DNA from: Polaromonas sp.
Lineage (GTDB): Bacteria; Pseudomonadota; Gammaproteobacteria; Burkholderiales; Burkholderiaceae_C
DNA length: 64,000 nt
Reading direction: 5' to 3'
Assembly: GCA_013298815.1 (NCBI GenBank)
Contig: JAAFJF010000007.1
Coordinates: 18,674-82,673, forward strand
Made by a program: the position numbers and the translations under genes. The notes beneath the pieces were generated by a model that saw only the letters and a list, made by a program, of their open reading frames with translations, searched no databases and had not been told where the DNA came from. Below, piece after piece: positions 63,069-64,000 of the stretch. Numbering within the stretch: position 1 is the first letter of the stretch; each line of letters opens with the position of its first letter.

Positions 63069-63983
63069 ATGGGTAGCGTAGAGGATATCGATTGTGTCGA
63101 TGCAGTAGTGATTGGGGCAGGGGTGATAGGTTTGGCGGTTGCTAGAGCCTTAGCTCTTAGTCCCAAGTTTGCAGGCAAAGAACTGCTGGTGCTTGAGGCC
63201 GCCAACGCCATTGGCACAGGCACCAGCTCGCGCAACAGCGAAGTGATTCACGCTGGCATTTACTATCCCGCCGGCTCGCTCAAGGCGCAACTTTGCGTTG
63301 AAGGCAAGGCGATGCTGTATGACTACTGCGAAGATCGCGGTATCGGTTTCAAACGCTGCGGCAAGCTAATCGTCGCCACCAACCATGCGCAGGTCGCGCA
63401 GTTGCAAGGCATCATTGCTAAAGCTGCAGCAAATGGCGTCAACGATTTGGTGCTGCTCACCCGAGAGCAAGCCCGCGCACTGGAGCCGCAGCTTGAATGC
63501 GTCGCTGCCGTGCATTCCCCCAGTACTGGCATCATCGACAGCCACGCGCTGATGCTGTCACTGCAAGGTGATTTTGAAAATGCGGGTGGTTTAACAGTGA
63601 TTAATTCGGCAGTAGCCGGCGTATTTATTGCCTCAGATGCTATCAAAATAGTCATGCAGGACGGCACTGAAATACACACAAAAACACTTATCAACGCTGC
63701 AGGTTTGTCTGCGCCGTTGATAGCGCGCAGCATGCAGGGCTTGGATGCCAAGTTCGTTCCGCAGGCGTATTACGCCAAAGGCAATTACTTCACGCTCAGT
63801 GGCAAATCGCCCTTCAGCCGCTTGATTTACCCCGTGCCCGAAGTCGCTGGTTTGGGTGTTCACCTAACGTTAGATTTGGGCGGGCAAGCCAAATTTGGCC
63901 CAGATGTTGAGTGGGTTGAGTCGGCAGATGATTTGCTAGTCAACCCCGCACGCGGCGATGCTTTTTACGCCGAAGTGCGTAAA
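63069..63983 (+). CDS. FAD-dependent oxidoreductase, LhgO-like, truncated at window end
   Basis: About 305 residues are present. The FAD-binding motif [17 protein letters not shown] (residues 13-29) and [15 protein letters not shown] are typical of L-2-hydroxyglutarate oxidase and related enzymes. A minus-orientation 31-bp repeat lies in frame at 63613-63643 ([12 protein letters not shown]). Near the end FYAEVRK should be followed by a Tyr-Trp-Pro-like stretch in this family, but the reading changes to DRKSTR because bases from 63983 look like sequencing adapter. The true C-terminus is therefore missing. Confidence 0.88.
63613..63643 (-). repeat. 31-bp repeat copy within the FAD oxidoreductase gene
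   Basis: TAGCCGGCGTATTTATTGCC followed by TCAGATGCTAT matches the minus-orientation consensus at about 28 of 31 positions. It is translated in frame in a variable region between the FAD and substrate domains. Confidence 0.8.
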
Positions 63984-64000
63984 GATCGGAAGAGCACACG
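63983..64000. other. Illumina adapter sequence at contig end
   Basis: The last 18 bases, AGATCGGAAGAGCACACG, are identical to the start of the standard Illumina TruSeq read adapter. The encoded residues also stop fitting the protein family exactly here. These bases are best treated as unremoved adapter and not as genome sequence. Confidence 0.92.

Overview
The window is typical chromosomal DNA of a betaproteobacterium in Burkholderiales, most likely Comamonadaceae. The evidence is the isc cluster with uvrB and an aromatic aminotransferase close by, the OmpR/EnvZ-type pair beside ispF, a complete propionyl-CoA to succinyl-CoA pathway, an intracellular PHA depolymerase, and a dispersed 31-bp repeat of a style I recall from Comamonadaceae. 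Housekeeping genes are moderately GC-rich. The polysaccharide locus (about 9.5-21.9 kb) and a few accessory genes are clearly AT-richer. No IS element, transposase, prophage or CRISPR array was found.

Layout: 1-3.2 kb holds a truncated SDR oxidoreductase, a divergent TetR regulator, a small membrane protein, a class II aldolase and a DUF1398 protein. 3.3-9.5 kb holds a RhlE-like helicase, ispF, a histidine kinase/response regulator pair, two exported proteins and an Hpt-like protein. 9.5-21.9 kb is a Wzx/Wzy-type exopolysaccharide locus: galU, three glycosyltransferases, an initiating sugar-phosphate transferase, an outer-membrane export protein, a chain-length protein, a flippase and a polymerase/ligase. 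It is followed by overlapping GGDEF and HD-GYP genes that probably set c-di-GMP. 23.9-28.5 kb holds dusA, a DMT exporter, a lipoprotein, a DyP peroxidase and a GntR regulator. 28.6-37.2 kb is the propionate operon (methylmalonyl-CoA mutase, MeaB chaperone, PccB, PccA, a VOC protein likely to be the epimerase). Inside it sits an unusual insertion: an unrecognised gene and a GIY-YIG nuclease domain bounded by palindromic repeats, with the nuclease fused in frame to MeaB through a repeat-encoded linker.

37.3-49.2 kb holds an orphan ABC solute-binding protein, a LysE exporter, an RnfB-like ferredoxin and PHA depolymerase, a ygiD gene broken by an in-frame TAG, an exported ATP-dependent DNA ligase, an ArsR/SRPBCC pair, a VOC protein, a DUF1697 remnant, several small enzymes, a DMT transporter with a His-rich tail and an aromatic aminotransferase. 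49.3-52.9 kb is a small accessory stretch with a HigBA-like toxin-antitoxin pair and a HEPN-like protein. 53.1-61.9 kb holds uvrB behind a LexA-like box, then iscR-iscS-iscU-iscA-hscB-hscA-fdx with an IscR-like site at the promoter, then dnaQ. The window ends with tRNA-Val(CAC) and its terminator, a desaturase and a truncated FAD oxidoreductase. The last 18 bases match an Illumina adapter and are probably not genomic.

The most noticeable genome-scale signal is the 31-bp repeat with about 20 copies in both orientations. Some copies lie between genes and some inside reading frames. They supply stop codons, C-termini, linkers and possibly a signal peptide. A second palindromic repeat family marks the insertion in the propionate operon.
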